Source of the DNA: Planctomycetia bacterium
Lineage (GTDB): Bacteria; Planctomycetota; Phycisphaerae; Phycisphaerales; SM1A02
Direction: 5' to 3'
NCBI GenBank assembly: GCA_005799495.1
Contig: SYGP01000011.1
Coordinates: forward strand, 37,687 to 101,686
Length of the DNA stretch: 64,000 nucleotides
The position numbers were made by a program, and so were the translations under genes. The notes beneath the pieces are model-generated. The model was not told where the DNA came from and searched no databases. It worked only from the letters and a program-made list of their open reading frames with translations. Positions 1 through 9,300 of this stretch are shown in pieces; the first letter of the stretch is position 1, and each line of letters begins with the position of its first letter.

Positions 1-834
1 AACCTTGACCTTGGATCCCTTTCGGTCCCGCTCGATCAGACGGCCCAGATCCTGTTCGAGCCATCCGCAAATGCGGGGACGCTGGAGGCTTTCGACTCGG
101 ATGTGATCCTGCTTCGCAACGGTGATCGTGTCGCCGGATTCGTGAAGTCGGTCGGCACCGAGGTCGAGGTGGAGGCCCAGAGCATCGTTCAGGCCATACC
201 AGTGGAACGGATTGCCGCGATGGCTCTTGTGCACACGGAGCAGGATGGTGGGCCGATTCGAGTGTGGTTCGACGATGGATCGATCTTGGATGCAACGAAG
301 ATCGAGGGCGGGTTCGCAGGCGGCTTTGCACTGCGAGGGCTCACGCTCGTGGAAGGAAGATCCAATCTCCCGGTGATGCCAGACGACATCGAGGGAGTCG
401 TGTTGCAACCACAGCGTCTTCGATCGCTCGCCGATCTCACGCCCCAGATGGAAGGGCCGACTGCTGCAACGCTTCCGCGCGCACATCGCGAACCGCCGCG
501 GGTTGCAGATGTGCGGAGCGCCCCCCTGTCGGCGGCAACCATCACTCTTCGGGGGCCGATACGGCTCGTCTACGAAGTCCCCGAGGGGTTCACCACCTTG
601 TCGGCCAATGCGGAGATTCCACCCGCGCTGCGTCGGTGGGGCGATCTGGTGCTGGTGATCCGCCAGGCAGAAAAGGAACTGCTTCGTCAGCCAATGTCTG
701 CTGCCCATCCCAACGCAGCGATTGCGCTGCCCATCGTCGCGGGTGCGCTGGAAATCGAAGTCGAAGAAGCTGCTCATGGACCAGTCGGCGACACAGTCAT
801 CCTTGCGCGGCCGCTGCTCATCCGAACCAACTGA
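1..834 (+). CDS. Hypothetical protein, C-terminal part (5' end outside the window)
   Basis: The frame is open from the first base, so the gene begins upstream and only its last 277 codons are present. The visible part has a segment near 100-130 reading ILLRNGDRVAGFV, a phrase I associate with planctomycete proteins that test 'surface' or sulfatase-like beta domains. A second beta-rich region (about 545-830) ends in LLIRTN and resembles an NPCBM-type or similar beta-sandwich. I do not recognise a catalytic motif and assign no function. The gene runs head-on into comEC on the other strand, with no gap that could hold a terminator. Confidence 0.75.
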   Translation, partial: NLDLGSLSVPLDQTAQILFEPSANAGTLEAFDSDVILLRNGDRVAGFVKSVGTEVEVEAQSIVQAIPVERIAAMALVHTEQDGGPIRVWFDDGSILDATKIEGGFAGGFALRGLTLVEGRSNLPVMPDDIEGVVLQPQRLRSLADLTPQMEGPTAATLPRAHREPPRVADVRSAPLSAATITLRGPIRLVYEVPEGFTTLSANAEIPPALRRWGDLVLVIRQAEKELLRQPMSAAHPNAAIALPIVAGALEIEVEEAAHGPVGDTVILARPLLIRTN

Positions 835-3258
835 AGGCGGATCATTCCGCAGCCGAATGTCGGTCGCGCTCCATGCGTGACGATCCCCATCCCATCGTCC
901 GACATGCAACAGACCCGCATGGTCGAGCAGCACTGCACATGCTCGGTCGCGTGCCGTCACGAGGCGAAGGGGTTCATCCAGCAGTTCCTTCCAGCGATCA
1001 CTCCGCCATCGCTGCTGACCTGTGGACTGAAGGACAATCGGCGCACGAATGCGCTGCACCAATGCCGCAGCGGCGGGCTGGAAACTCCCATGATGTGGCA
1101 GTTCAAGCACATGGATGCCACCGAGCTTCTCTCCTGCCGATGCGAGCACGAGAGGGCAGCCCTTTCGGGCAAGATCGCCGGTCATCAGGATGGAGAGCGC
1201 TCCCGCATCCAAGCGCAGGACCAAGCTGCCATCGTTCGCATCAAGCGCAGGATCATCCGCGAGGGGATGAATGACCGAGACCTTCATGGCGCCAAGCGAT
1301 GTGCTGTCGCCGGCTCGCATGCAGCGAATGGGCACTCGCGCTTCCCCGACCGCGCGCACGGCGGCAGCAACAGGTCCATCCTGACGATCCGACCACCGAA
1401 GAAACGCATCCGAAACGACAACCTCACCCACATCGATGCCTTCCACGACCTCGGGCAGAGCGCCGAAGTGATCGAGGTTCGGATGGGAGATGATCACCCA
1501 ATCGATTCGGTCAACGCCGAGAGCGAACAGCGCCGGCACGATGGTGCGCGATCCGACCGCCGTCGCTCCGAGACTTCCGCAGTCGTAGAGCACACAAGTC
1601 TCGCCGCATCGAATCAGATGACAGGATCCATTCCCGACATCGAGCATGTCGATCCGCACTCGCCAGGGGATTTCGTCGCTGATGGTCCACCCGCGAGCCG
1701 GCGTTGGGAGCGCGCCCGGCCACCGCGCGGTCTCACGCGCCACGCGGAGGACCAGCCGCGCATCCAGAACGGCTGCGTGACCGACGACCCCCCCTGCCCA
1801 CGGCCAAATCGGATCGAGCGCGACAGCTGCGTTGGCAAGAACCACCATCAGGGCGAAGGCGGGTGAAAGAAGCAGCGTGCATGGAACGCACAGCAGCGGT
1901 ACCGAACCGAAGTGCATCCAGATCACCGGCAGCGTTGCAGTCCACGCGCCGATCGCGGCCCAGAGTGGCTGCAGTACGCGCCGGAGCAGCACCATGATCA
2001 GGCCGGTTCCGCCGAGAACGCATTTCATCCATCGCTCCACCTGCTCCGCTCCGATACGGAGCCCGAGAATGGCAGCGAAGCTGAGTTGCAATCCCGGATC
2101 ATGCGCCGAGAGCGGGTCTGCGATCAGGAGCAGCCCAAGACTGATCGACAACACAACCGAGAATGGAACTCGCCTCCCAAGCACACCTGTCAGGGCGACG
2201 CATCCACCCATCCATGCTGCGCGCGTCGAAGACACCTCGGGTTCGATGGAGAGAACGAACAAAGCGGCCAGTCCAAGCAGCCCGACCCCCAGCAAGCGGG
2301 GCGGAGCACGGACGACGCCGAGGCAGCACATCACGGCGCCGGAGAGCACGGCAAAGTTGAAGCCGGAGATGGCGACAAGGTGCTGAATGCCACATGCGGC
2401 AAAGGTGCGCGCCACACTCCGAAGCCCGGGCAGCGACGCTCCAGTCGTGGATGCTGCAATGAGAGCCGACGCATCAAGATGCTCGCTCGCGACCACGCGC
2501 CTCAGTGCGCCATCGACCGCACCACGCCACCGAGCGACCCATGCTGTCACGGTGTGCGCGCTCCCCATCGATCGGATCAGGTCGGGGCGTTCCACCTGCA
2601 GTGATCCGACGATGCGGCGATCGCGAGCCCATCCCACCATGTCGAATCCCCCCGGATTTCGGGGTGGTCCAAACCCACTCAACCATCCATGCAGGCGGAT
2701 GCGTTCACCCGGAGCGCATGGAACCCCACTCGCCGCCACCACGACCTGCACGAGTGCATCGATCGGAAGTGGAGACATCGCGGTCTCGCTGATGGAGTGA
2801 TCGGCGTGCAGCAGGAAGCGTGTCGATGGATCGCTCGGGACAAACTGGGCGAGGACATCCTCAGCGAGGGCATCGCACGCAATCAACTCACTGCGAAATG
2901 CCCGCTCATCGGTACGGGGCGTGGACACCACGATCCCCTCGAGATGCACCAAGCGCCGCTGGGAGTCATCGGTTGTTCCGCATCGCGCCAGTACAGACTC
3001 CCACTCCACGGCCGCGCGAAGAACGGACAGCCATCCGCCAAGCGCGCAGAGAACGATCAACATGCCAAGACCAACCCGGCGTCTTGCAACCACGCCGTAG
3101 GCGAGCACGCCGATCGCAGCGACAAGTGAGATGACAGCGACTTCGGCGGTCCTCGCGGCAATCAGGGCGCCGCCCCAGCAGCCGCAGAAGAGCGCCAGGG
3201 TGGCGATGGGAAACAATGGAACGCGGCGCACATGCCCAGCCCCCGCTCGGCGCGACAT
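835..3258 (-). CDS. comEC: ComEC/Rec2-type DNA uptake channel with C-terminal metallo-beta-lactamase domain
   Basis: Inner-membrane channel that in competent bacteria passes single-stranded DNA into the cytoplasm. The ATG at 3258 opens a protein that starts MSRRAGAGHVRRVPLFPIA and continues with hydrophobic segments. The competence-domain motif CGIQHLVAISGFNFAV lies near residue 290. The C-terminal domain has DMLDVGNGSC near 536, SHPNLDHFGALPEV near 590 and the ComEC-typical LPHHGSF near 718, so the metal-site histidines are present. The 3' end is odd. This frame has no stop codon from 3258 down to base 1, so formally it reads antisense through the whole neighbouring gene. I placed the boundary at 835, where the convergent gene ends; the true stop is unknown. 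A TGA exists at 842-844 in a neighbouring frame, which a single-base indel near the end would bring into use. Confidence 0.85.
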
Positions 3259-3309
3259 GCGAGGAAGGTAGGACGCGGCGAAGTGCCGACTGGCCGATCA
3301 AACCAAACT

Positions 3310-4137
3310 TCAGCTGCCCGGCAGGTTGTTGGACACGGCGAAGTTCAAGTTCGCCGATCGCACACCCTGATGCACTTCGCGAAGGAGGTCGCGGCGCAGG
3401 GTCACGACATCCGCGGATGGCCCCCAGACATACACCAACCAGACGACACCCATCGGGGAGATGTCCTGAATGAACGCATCCGGTGCCTCATCCGAGCGGC
3501 CGCGCACCCGCTCCGCCGCGCGCACAAGAACGGCGCGCGCGTCGCCAGAGTCGACACCATGCTGCAGGGCAACCTGCACTTCCACGCGCCGAAGGGGATG
3601 GGCACTGTTGTTGGTGATGACAGCACCGAAGATCATGCTGTTTGGGACGAAGATCCGTCGATTGTCGACCGTATCGATCGTCGTCGAGAAGAGATCGATC
3701 TCATCCACCGTGCCCACCTGGCCTGCGGCCTGGATGGTGTCGCCGATCTTGTACGGACGAAACACCATCAACATCACTCCAGCAGCGAAGTTCGACAATG
3801 TTCCCTGGAACGCAAGGCTGACAGCAAGGCCGACAGCGCCAAGCAGGACAGAGAAACTCGCTGTCTCGAAACCAAAGCGATTGAGCACAAAGGTGATGGC
3901 GACGAGCAGAATCAACCAGCGCGTCAACCTGGCAAAGAACCGTGCAAGAGTCGTATCGATCTCGGCCCGTTCGCACGCTCGGAGCACGATGCGCCGTCCC
4001 CACGCCGAGAAGAAGTATGCAGCAACCAGGATGATGCAGGACACGAGCAGTGGCCCCGCATACTGCTGAATGAGCGCAAGCGCTTCCTTGGTGACGGCAG
4101 AGTCGGAGGCTGGGGTCGCAGGAGAAGCGTCAGTCAT
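3310..4137 (-). CDS. MscS-family small-conductance mechanosensitive channel
   Basis: A 275-residue protein that should form a heptameric channel releasing solutes on osmotic downshock. There are three hydrophobic segments: about 27-48, 72-90 and a glycine/alanine-rich third helix, LLGAVGLAVSLAFQGTLSNF, near 100-120. The beta domain follows with VMLMVFRPYKIGDTI and RRIFVPNSMIFGAVITN, both characteristic of MscS. It is short, lacking the extra N-terminal helices of MscK or YbdG types. It lies between trpD and comEC on the same strand, 51 bp from comEC. Family assignment is firm; ion selectivity cannot be read from the sequence. Confidence 0.93.
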   Translation of the reverse strand: MTDASPATPASDSAVTKEALALIQQYAGPLLVSCIILVAAYFFSAWGRRIVLRACERAEIDTTLARFFARLTRWLILLVAITFVLNRFGFETASFSVLLGAVGLAVSLAFQGTLSNFAAGVMLMVFRPYKIGDTIQAAGQVGTVDEIDLFSTTIDTVDNRRIFVPNSMIFGAVITNNSAHPLRRVEVQVALQHGVDSGDARAVLVRAAERVRGRSDEAPDAFIQDISPMGVVWLVYVWGPSADVVTLRRDLLREVHQGVRSANLNFAVSNNLPGS

Positions 4138-4169
4138 TGCCGGTGCGAGGATAAGAGACTCGAACTGCG

Positions 4170-5255
4170 TCAGCCGCGTGCGACTGCGACAAGACGATCC
4201 AACGCTGCCTCTGCCGCCCCCGTGGCAATCGACTTTCGAGCCAGATCCACGCCATCTGCGAGGCTCTCGGCACGACCACCAGCCACCAACGCCGCGGCGG
4301 CGTTCAACGCAGTCATTTCCATGGCAATTGGTGCAGCGCGTCCGGCGAGAACATCGCGGAACAGGCGGGCCGCATCGGAAAGGCTCTCCGGAGCAACGGA
4401 AAGCGGATTGCCCTGCCGCACTCCCACCGACTCAGGCGCCACCTCACGCAGGTGAATGGAGCCGCCCTGCGCAGTGCGCGTGACCTCTGCAACGAGTGTC
4501 CGTGCACCCGTCGTCATTTCATCGAGCCCATCGAGCCCGTGGTACACGAGCGCATGCTCACTGCCGAGTTCGCGAAGTACCTCGGCGATCAGCGGGATGA
4601 ACGCACGGTCGTACACACCGATCACTTGCCTGCGTGCGTGCGCAGGATTCGTCAGGGGCCCCACAAGATTGAAAATGGTCGGGAACCCGAGTGCCTTTCG
4701 AATGGGCATGGCGTGTCGGGCTGCTGGGTGATGGTTCGGTGCGAAGCAGAACGCGAAACGCGCCTGTTCGAGGCATCGGCGCTGACCTTCCAGTCCCAGA
4801 TCAAGCGGCATCCCAAGGGCTTCAAGGACCTCAGCTGAACCACGGCCCGTCCGCGATCGATTCCCGTGCTTGGCGACATGCACACCCTGCGATGCGGCAA
4901 TCACTGCCGCGAGCGTGCTGGCATTGAACGCCTTGGGTGCACCGCCGGTTCCTGCTGTATCGAGGATGCTCGCAGGATCTACGGACGATTCGAGCGCCGT
5001 GACATGAGAACGCATGACCAACACCGCACCGGTCAGTTCTTCCACCGTTGGAAGGCGGCGCGCGAGCAGCGCCAACATGGCGCCCACCTCAGCGGGATGC
5101 GACTGTCCACCCATCAGTTCGCCGAATGCAGACCGTGATTGTTCGGTGGTGAGCGTGTGTCCAGCGATCAGCAGTCGCAAGAATGGGGTGAGATCACCCT
5201 CACGCTCCGGACGCGAGAACTCGGCGGGCTGCACTGGCGTGACTGGCGTTCCCAT
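4170..5255 (-). CDS. trpD: Anthranilate phosphoribosyltransferase
   Basis: Second step of tryptophan synthesis: joins anthranilate to phosphoribosyl pyrophosphate. The 361-residue length fits the family. Diagnostic motifs are DTAGTGGAPKAFNAST (PRPP binding, near residue 95-110) and VAKHGNRSRTGRGSAEVLEALG near 130, a slightly altered form of the usual KHGNRS..S.SGSAD loop. An NxxGPLTNP-like segment, FNLVGPLTNPAHARRQVIGVY, is also present. No other trp gene is nearby, so the pathway is scattered or trpD belongs to another cluster. Its start is only 23 bp from the divergent lgt start, so the promoters of the two genes must overlap coding sequence or each other. Confidence 0.96.
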   Translation of the reverse strand: MGTPVTPVQPAEFSRPEREGDLTPFLRLLIAGHTLTTEQSRSAFGELMGGQSHPAEVGAMLALLARRLPTVEELTGAVLVMRSHVTALESSVDPASILDTAGTGGAPKAFNASTLAAVIAASQGVHVAKHGNRSRTGRGSAEVLEALGMPLDLGLEGQRRCLEQARFAFCFAPNHHPAARHAMPIRKALGFPTIFNLVGPLTNPAHARRQVIGVYDRAFIPLIAEVLRELGSEHALVYHGLDGLDEMTTGARTLVAEVTRTAQGGSIHLREVAPESVGVRQGNPLSVAPESLSDAARLFRDVLAGRAAPIAMEMTALNAAAALVAGGRAESLADGVDLARKSIATGAAEAALDRLVAVARG

Positions 5256-5278
5256 GCAGAAGTGGAGATGCTACGGGG

Positions 5279-6310
5279 GTGCTTGCATCCATCGTGCATC
5301 AGTGGAGTCCCATGGCGATCGAGATCTCGCCCGGCATTGGCGTGCGTTGGTACGGACTGTCGTACATGCTCGGCTTCCTGTGCTGCTGGTTCCTCCTGCG
5401 CACACTGGCACAGCACAAGCGAATCCTGCTCTCGACCACGCAAGTCGCGGACCTGATGACCTTCATCATCATCGGTGTCGTCGCGGGTGGGCGACTGGGG
5501 CATGTGGTGTTCTATGAACCGCGGCTCCTCATCACATTCCACGAGGGGCTGCCATGGTGGGGTCTGCTGGACATTCACAAAGGAGGCATGGCCAGTCACG
5601 GCGGCATCATCGGCACCGTGGTGGCGGGTGTCGTGTTCGCACGCCGTCATGGCATCTCGGTCGCGCATGTGATTGATTGCATGGCGTTCTCGGCGCCGCC
5701 AGGTCTTTGCTTCGGTCGACTCGCCAACTGGGTGAATGGCGAACTCTGGGGCAAGCCGCTGCCCGCATCGATGCAGGCGAGTCCACCCTGGTGGTCCGTG
5801 AAGTATCCGGCGGAAGTGTTGGAGCCGAACTTTCCGGTGGAATCACTGAAACCACTTGCGCCACTCGTCGATCCATCCGAGCCTCTGCCTCGTGCCATCG
5901 TGGAAGCCGCATACAACCACCGCACCGATGTCATCACGCGGCTCGAGCCGCTGCTCACCGCCTACTGGCCCAACAACTTCATTCAGGCGGCAACGGATGG
6001 TCCCCTGCTGCTGTCGGTGCTCGCGCTGGTGTGGTTGCGACCACGCCGCCCTGGGGTGATCGCTGGCGCATTCCTCGTCACCTACGGCGCCTCGCGACTC
6101 TTCAGCGAGCAACTGCGGCAGGCGGATGATGGCGTGTTCATGTTGGGCGATCTCACTTTGCCGATGCTGCTTTCCATCGGCATGATGGTGCTTGGTGCGG
6201 CGGTCTTGTGGCGTATCAGCCGAGGGAACGCGCCACGAATCGGCGGACTTCTCCCCCTCAGCGGTCGTACACAGGCACCGAGTTCGCCCACTCCGGCTGC
6301 CAAAGCCTGA
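5279..6310 (+). CDS. lgt: Phosphatidylglycerol-prolipoprotein diacylglyceryl transferase
   Basis: Adds the diacylglyceryl group to the lipobox cysteine of lipoprotein precursors, an inner-membrane step before signal peptidase II. The 343-residue protein shows VRWYGLSYMLGF near residue 21, the GGMASHGGIIG loop near 102 and the family signature GRLANWVNGELWGKP near 143. Compared with the usual length of about 260-290 it carries an extra hydrophilic stretch of roughly 65 residues (about 165-230) before the last membrane helices. The GTG at 5279 gives an N-terminus that aligns with known Lgt proteins; an ATG at 5312 is an alternative. The 3' end overlaps the convergent ROK kinase gene by 53 bp. 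Confidence 0.95.
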   Translation: MLASIVHQWSPMAIEISPGIGVRWYGLSYMLGFLCCWFLLRTLAQHKRILLSTTQVADLMTFIIIGVVAGGRLGHVVFYEPRLLITFHEGLPWWGLLDIHKGGMASHGGIIGTVVAGVVFARRHGISVAHVIDCMAFSAPPGLCFGRLANWVNGELWGKPLPASMQASPPWWSVKYPAEVLEPNFPVESLKPLAPLVDPSEPLPRAIVEAAYNHRTDVITRLEPLLTAYWPNNFIQAATDGPLLLSVLALVWLRPRRPGVIAGAFLVTYGASRLFSEQLRQADDGVFMLGDLTLPMLLSIGMMVLGAAVLWRISRGNAPRIGGLLPLSGRTQAPSSPTPAAKA

Positions 6311-6947
6311 AGCCGCCGACGAACGCATTCGCGTTGTTGCCAAGTCTGCAAAGGACGGGAATCTCCTTCAGATTCGCCGCGTTGCCGCCACCAATCACCA
6401 CATAGTCAGGCAACAGCGCTGCGGAGAGGATCTCCGCAACTTTGTGGACATTCTTCTCCCAGCGTCGTCGCCCACTCTTCTTGAGCGCCTTCTTCCCAAC
6501 ATAGTCCTCGAACGACCCACCCTTCTTGAACGGCATGTGCGCGAGTTCGGTGGGAATGATGACATGCTGCACGATGAGACACGATCCGAGCCCGGTGCCG
6601 AGCCCGAGAAAAAGCATGCGTCCCCCTTCATAGGAACCGACCGCCTGCATCGCGGCATCGTTGATCAACTTGACCGGCTTCGAAAAGCCTTTGTCATAGT
6701 CAAAGTCCTTCCATCCAGCGCCAAGATTGACGGGATCGCGAGCGGGCTGGTTCTTCACGATCGGTGCAGGCAGACCGATGGAAACCGCGTCGTAGTCCCA
6801 GTCCTTTGCCAGATCCATCACACCATCGAGCATCTGCTGCGGAGTCAGCGTGGGTCCAGATGGGAACGCACGCTTCTGCGGATCGGACTCGATGCGAATC
6901 TTGACATTGGTCCCGCCGATGTCGACTGCCAGCACCTTCTTTGCCAT
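6258..6947 (-). CDS. ROK-family sugar kinase, polyphosphate-glucokinase-like
   Basis: Cytoplasmic kinase of the ROK family, probably phosphorylating glucose or a related sugar. I chose the ATG at 6947 because the protein then starts MAKKVLAVDIGGTNVK, the phosphate-binding loop expected at the very N-terminus; the frame extends 13 codons upstream. Further motifs are INDAAMQAVGSYEG (sugar-binding Asn-Asp), LFLGLGTGLGSCL (second phosphate loop) and YVVIGGGNAANLKEIP. The usual ROK zinc-binding cysteine cluster is absent, which together with the 229-residue length points to the polyphosphate/ATP glucokinase branch. The last 53 bp overlap the end of lgt. Confidence 0.85.
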   Translation of the reverse strand: MAKKVLAVDIGGTNVKIRIESDPQKRAFPSGPTLTPQQMLDGVMDLAKDWDYDAVSIGLPAPIVKNQPARDPVNLGAGWKDFDYDKGFSKPVKLINDAAMQAVGSYEGGRMLFLGLGTGLGSCLIVQHVIIPTELAHMPFKKGGSFEDYVGKKALKKSGRRRWEKNVHKVAEILSAALLPDYVVIGGGNAANLKEIPVLCRLGNNANAFVGGFRLWQPEWANSVPVYDR

Positions 6948-7017
6948 GCGTGAATCGTAGCTGGAAACCGTCGATTCCCCCGACAAGGCGCCCCATACGC
7001 GGCGCGCCAGCGAGCAA

Positions 7018-7740
7018 TCACTTCACGGTCGAAAGGGCGACCGGAAGATGCACCTCGCTCCACTTGTCTGCGTTGCGGATGGCGGGTCCGTTGTATGAAA
7101 ACTGCCGTGGCTCGCCGACCACGGTCCAACCTGGATGTGCATCGAGCCACTCGCGCAGCAGGCGCAATCCCTCGTTGGTCCGCTTCATGCCATACGCGCC
7201 CTTCAGGCCAATACTCAAGACCGTGACGGGCTGCGTATCGACAACGGCAATCTGACCATCCTTCCCCACAGGCCCAAGTTCAGCCTCGCGGTACAGGAAC
7301 GACATGGTCCAGTTTCCCTTTCGGTCATCGAGCAGTCCATCGGTCTCGCGCGTCATCTCGCGGTAGTCCATCTCGACGGGGCTCGTCATGGCGATCTCGC
7401 GTTCCTTGATGTGGTTGAAGAGCGGCCAAAACGCGCCGAAGGAACCAGCACCCGAGTTTCCCGTTGATGTGAACTCCGCGCGGCGAACGGATGGATACGC
7501 CTTGATTTCGATCGCACCGGGTGGCGTTGGCGCGGGATATCCCACAGGGAGCGGCGCCTCGATTTGACAGCGACCGCACTGCCAGAACTCGCCATCGAGT
7601 TGCGGTTCAGCGGAGGGACCGCTGCCGAAGGTGCCGACACGCATCACGCAGCCAGCCTTCGGCAGCAGTGGAGAGCGATCTGCTGGCGATGCTTGCAGCA
7701 CAAGGAGCAGGATGGACGCGGGAATGGTGGTGGGGATCAC
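7018..7740 (-). CDS. SOUL-family heme-binding protein, probably exported
   Basis: The protein has the SOUL signature region, reading FNHIKEREIAMTSPVEMDY in its middle and a C-terminal LREWLDAHPGWTVVGEPRQF-type strand-helix pattern. SOUL/HBP proteins bind heme or other tetrapyrroles; their bacterial role is unclear. The chosen GTG at 7740 gives a convincing signal peptide (hydrophobic stretch PTTIPASILLLVLQASPA) and has a GGAG sequence about nine bases upstream. The frame is open 25 codons further, to 7815, but that extension is not signal-like and would almost touch the divergent aldehyde dehydrogenase start. Likely periplasmic. Confidence 0.8.
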   Translation of the reverse strand: MIPTTIPASILLLVLQASPADRSPLLPKAGCVMRVGTFGSGPSAEPQLDGEFWQCGRCQIEAPLPVGYPAPTPPGAIEIKAYPSVRRAEFTSTGNSGAGSFGAFWPLFNHIKEREIAMTSPVEMDYREMTRETDGLLDDRKGNWTMSFLYREAELGPVGKDGQIAVVDTQPVTVLSIGLKGAYGMKRTNEGLRLLREWLDAHPGWTVVGEPRQFSYNGPAIRNADKWSEVHLPVALSTVK

Positions 7741-7829
7741 TGGAGGTTCTCCGGGAAGCGAACGCGGTTCACCAAATGCGGTTTGGGGAATGACTCTCCA
7801 CGAACGCTGACTCATGCGATACTAGGCAG

Positions 7830-9281
7830 ATGACCCTGTCGAAGCCAACGTGGGAGTATGCACCCGCGCCCGAATCGCTGAAGGTCGACATCGCCCCCGA
7901 GTATGGCCTCTACATCGATGGGGCGTTCCGCGTACCGCGATCGGGACGAATGTTCGCCACGATCAATCCCGCGACGGAGGAGCCGCTTGCGCAGGTTGCC
8001 GAGGCGGATGCGGCGGATGTGAACGATGCGGTCATGGCTGCGCGGAAGGCGCTCAAGGGTTGGCGAAAGTTGCCTCCGCTCGAACGCGCGAAGTACCTCT
8101 TCCGAATTGCGCGGCGCATTCAAGAGCGCGCGCGTGAACTCGCGGTGCTCGAGACGATGGACAACGGGAAGCCCATTCGTGAGACGCGGGATGAGGATGT
8201 GCCGCTCGCGGCAGCACACTTCTTCCATCATGCCGGCTGGTGCGACAAGCTTCGCTACGCGCTGCCGACCGCCACGGGTGAGGATCCCCAGCCTGTTGGC
8301 GTGTGTGGTCAGGTGATCCCCTGGAACTTCCCACTGCTCATGGCCGCGTGGAAAATCGCGCCGGCGCTTGCGTGTGGCAACACCGTCGTGCTCAAGCCAG
8401 CGGAGACAACGCCGCTGACCGCACTTCGGCTTGCGGAGATTCTGCAGGAAGTCGAGTTGCCGCGCGGTGTCGTCAACATCGTCACGGGCGCCGGAGCGAC
8501 AGGGCGGGAGCTTGTCCACCACGCCGATGTCGACAAGGTGGCGTTCACGGGTTCGACGGATGTCGGGCGCGCCATCGCCACTGCGGTCGCGGGCACATCG
8601 AAGCGATTGACGCTCGAACTTGGGGGAAAGAGCCCCAACATCATCTTTGCCGACGCGCCGATCGACCAGGCGGTCGAGGGCATTGTGTCGGCGATTTGGG
8701 TGAATCAGGGGCAAGTGTGTTGCGCGGGCAGTCGCCTGCTCGTGGAGGAGAGCGTCGTGGATGAAGTGATCGACAAACTTCGTCATCGCATGCGCAGCCT
8801 GCGAGTCGGCAATCCGCTCGACAAGAACACGGATGTCGGCGCGATCAACAGTCGCGCGCAGCTGGAGCGAATCGAGGCGCACATCCGCACGGCCACCTCG
8901 GAGGGTGCCACACAGCACGCCGTGTCCGATGCCGCGCTGCCATCACGCGGTTTCTGGTGCCGCCCCTGTTTCTTCACGGGAGTTCAGCCAGCACACACGA
9001 TCGCGCGTGAGGAAATCTTCGGCCCCGTGCTTGCGGTGATGACATTTCGCACACCAGACGAGGCAGTGGCGCGCGCCAACAACACGATGTACGGATTGAG
9101 CGCGGGCATCTGGACAAGTCGTGGATCAAAGGCGTACGAGGTGGCGCGGCAGATCAAGGCGGGCGTCATTTGGTGCAACACGTTCAACCAGTTCGATGCC
9201 GCCGCCCCATTCGGCGGCTACCGCGAATCAGGCTTCGGGCGCGAAGGCGGGCGGGCAGGACTCGCCGCGTATCTCGCATGA
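7830..9281 (+). CDS. NAD(P)-dependent aldehyde dehydrogenase
   Basis: A full-length (483 residue) ALDH-superfamily enzyme oxidising an aldehyde to its acid. Visible landmarks are the N-terminal YIDGAFRVPRSGRMFATINP, the cofactor region GQVIPWNFPLLMAAWKIAPA near 160, the general base Glu in LTLELGGKSPNI near 262 and the nucleophile Cys in NQGQVCCAGSRLL near 296. The C-terminus has FGPVLAVMTF and APFGGYRESGFGREGG. Substrate cannot be read directly. A half-length homologue follows after 19 bp on the same strand. I recall ALDH pairs of this kind in genomes that also carry deoC, which is present at 21196-22176, so a role in acetaldehyde or deoxyribose breakdown is a guess. Confidence 0.93.
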   Translation: MTLSKPTWEYAPAPESLKVDIAPEYGLYIDGAFRVPRSGRMFATINPATEEPLAQVAEADAADVNDAVMAARKALKGWRKLPPLERAKYLFRIARRIQERARELAVLETMDNGKPIRETRDEDVPLAAAHFFHHAGWCDKLRYALPTATGEDPQPVGVCGQVIPWNFPLLMAAWKIAPALACGNTVVLKPAETTPLTALRLAEILQEVELPRGVVNIVTGAGATGRELVHHADVDKVAFTGSTDVGRAIATAVAGTSKRLTLELGGKSPNIIFADAPIDQAVEGIVSAIWVNQGQVCCAGSRLLVEESVVDEVIDKLRHRMRSLRVGNPLDKNTDVGAINSRAQLERIEAHIRTATSEGATQHAVSDAALPSRGFWCRPCFFTGVQPAHTIAREEIFGPVLAVMTFRTPDEAVARANNTMYGLSAGIWTSRGSKAYEVARQIKAGVIWCNTFNQFDAAAPFGGYRESGFGREGGRAGLAAYLA

Positions 9282-9300
9282 TCACCCCAAGGAATTCTCC

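Noticed and set aside
877..1866. Plus-strand open frame of 329 codons
   Set aside because: It is the exact codon-aligned antisense of comEC, whose translated motifs are convincing; the plus-strand product is Arg/His-rich with no family features.
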